From the NCBI RefSeq assembly GCF_014596465.1, contig NZ_MECK01000423.1, positions 1 to 46,768 of the forward strand: 46,768 bases of DNA. Direction: 5' to 3'. Shown piece by piece: positions 46,528 to 46,768 of this stretch. This DNA is from Streptomyces sp. CBMA123. GTDB lineage: Bacteria; Actinomycetota; Actinomycetes; Streptomycetales; Streptomycetaceae. Within the stretch, counting starts at the first letter, position 1. The number at the start of each line of letters is the position of its first letter. A model generated the notes under the pieces. It did no database searches. It was not told where the DNA came from and saw nothing but the letters and a program-made list of their open reading frames with translations. The translations under genes were made by a program, and so were the position numbers.

Positions 46528-46768
46528 GTGTCGCCACAGTCCCCTGAAACCCCCAACAGCTCGGCAAGCTCCACTGGCTTCGGCCCCAATGAGTGGCTCG
46601 TCGATGAGATCTACCAGCAGTACCTCCAGGACCCGAACTCGGTCGACCGAGCCTGGTGGGACTTTTTCGCCGACTACAAGCCCGGTACCGAGGTGACCCC
46701 AGTGACCCAGGCCGCGACCCAGGCCGGCCCCACGCCGACCCCTGCCGCTGCCCCCGCGCCCGCCGCTG
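46528..46768 (+). CDS. kgd: 2-oxoglutarate dehydrogenase E1/E2-type multifunctional protein, 5' end only
   Basis: The GTG at 46528 begins VSPQSPETPNSSASSTGFG, then NEWLVDEIYQQYLQDPNSV and RAWWDFFADYKPG, the conserved N-terminal helix of actinobacterial KGD/SucA (the E1o-E2o fusion of the TCA cycle), and an Ala/Pro/Thr linker that runs off the window. About 80 codons are present of a protein normally near 1,200. AAGAGGG lies about 12 nt upstream. The long leader with two inverted repeats suggests its own regulation, apart from the two-component genes before it. Confidence 0.93.
   Translation, partial: MSPQSPETPNSSASSTGFGPNEWLVDEIYQQYLQDPNSVDRAWWDFFADYKPGTEVTPVTQAATQAGPTPTPAAAPAPAA

Overview
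This is a high-GC (about 72%) actinobacterial chromosome segment, almost certainly from a streptomycete (Streptomyces or Kitasatospora). The evidence is codon use with G/C at third positions, many GTG starts, and a conserved order: rho < thrB < thrC < hom < lysA < argS at one end, and lon, an OmpR-type two-component pair and the start of 2-oxoglutarate dehydrogenase (kgd/sucA) at the other. All calls come from reading the sequence; no database search was run.

Layout. (1) 1-215: a plus-strand fragment of dapC is joined within about 10 bp to the first codons of minus-strand rho, a chimeric junction. (2) 807-8308, minus strand: thrB, thrC, hom, lysA, argS and an orphan receiver protein, i.e. aspartate-family amino acid synthesis plus arginyl-tRNA synthetase. 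Strong hairpins separate thrC from thrB and argS from lysA. (3) 8489-17661: tRNA-Arg(CCG), a secreted trypsin-like protease, a broken sugar-kinase remnant, a DHA2-type exporter, a DUF885 peptidase diverging from a TetR regulator, a fumarylacetoacetase-family hydrolase, a metallo-beta-lactamase-fold hydrolase and a Ser/Thr kinase. (4) 17762-26900: the most notable locus, a probable organosulfur scavenging cluster. A minus-strand operon runs leader peptide, SsuD-like flavin monooxygenase, GNAT acetyltransferase, solute-binding protein, permease, ATPase, second solute-binding protein. It diverges from a second permease translationally coupled to a large FAD/NAD(P)-binding protein. Two binding proteins, two permeases, one ATPase, a monooxygenase and an acetyltransferase is the parts list of the Bacillus tcyJKLMN/ytm-type system. 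(5) 27025-31486: a second Ser/Thr kinase, paralogous to the first, diverges from a YdeP/FdhF-like molybdopterin oxidoreductase. (6) 31574-38310: NlpC/P60 peptidase, PiT phosphate permease with a PHO box, a small membrane protein, and a MarR-controlled MFS exporter with a clear composite operator, next to a divergent DUF3533-like membrane protein. (7) 38388-43731: ROK regulator, GtrA-family protein, Lon protease with a HAIR-like (HspR) operator and an unusual in-frame insertion, and a rhomboid-like protein. (8) 44286-46768: response regulator, sensor kinase and the 5' end of kgd/sucA.

Genes are mostly housekeeping and typical of the family. The unusual material lies in the intergenic regions: a short Cys-containing leader peptide, four kinds of short tandem repeat, several perfect palindromes, and the dapC/rho junction. 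No CRISPR array, intact insertion sequence, rRNA or prophage was seen.
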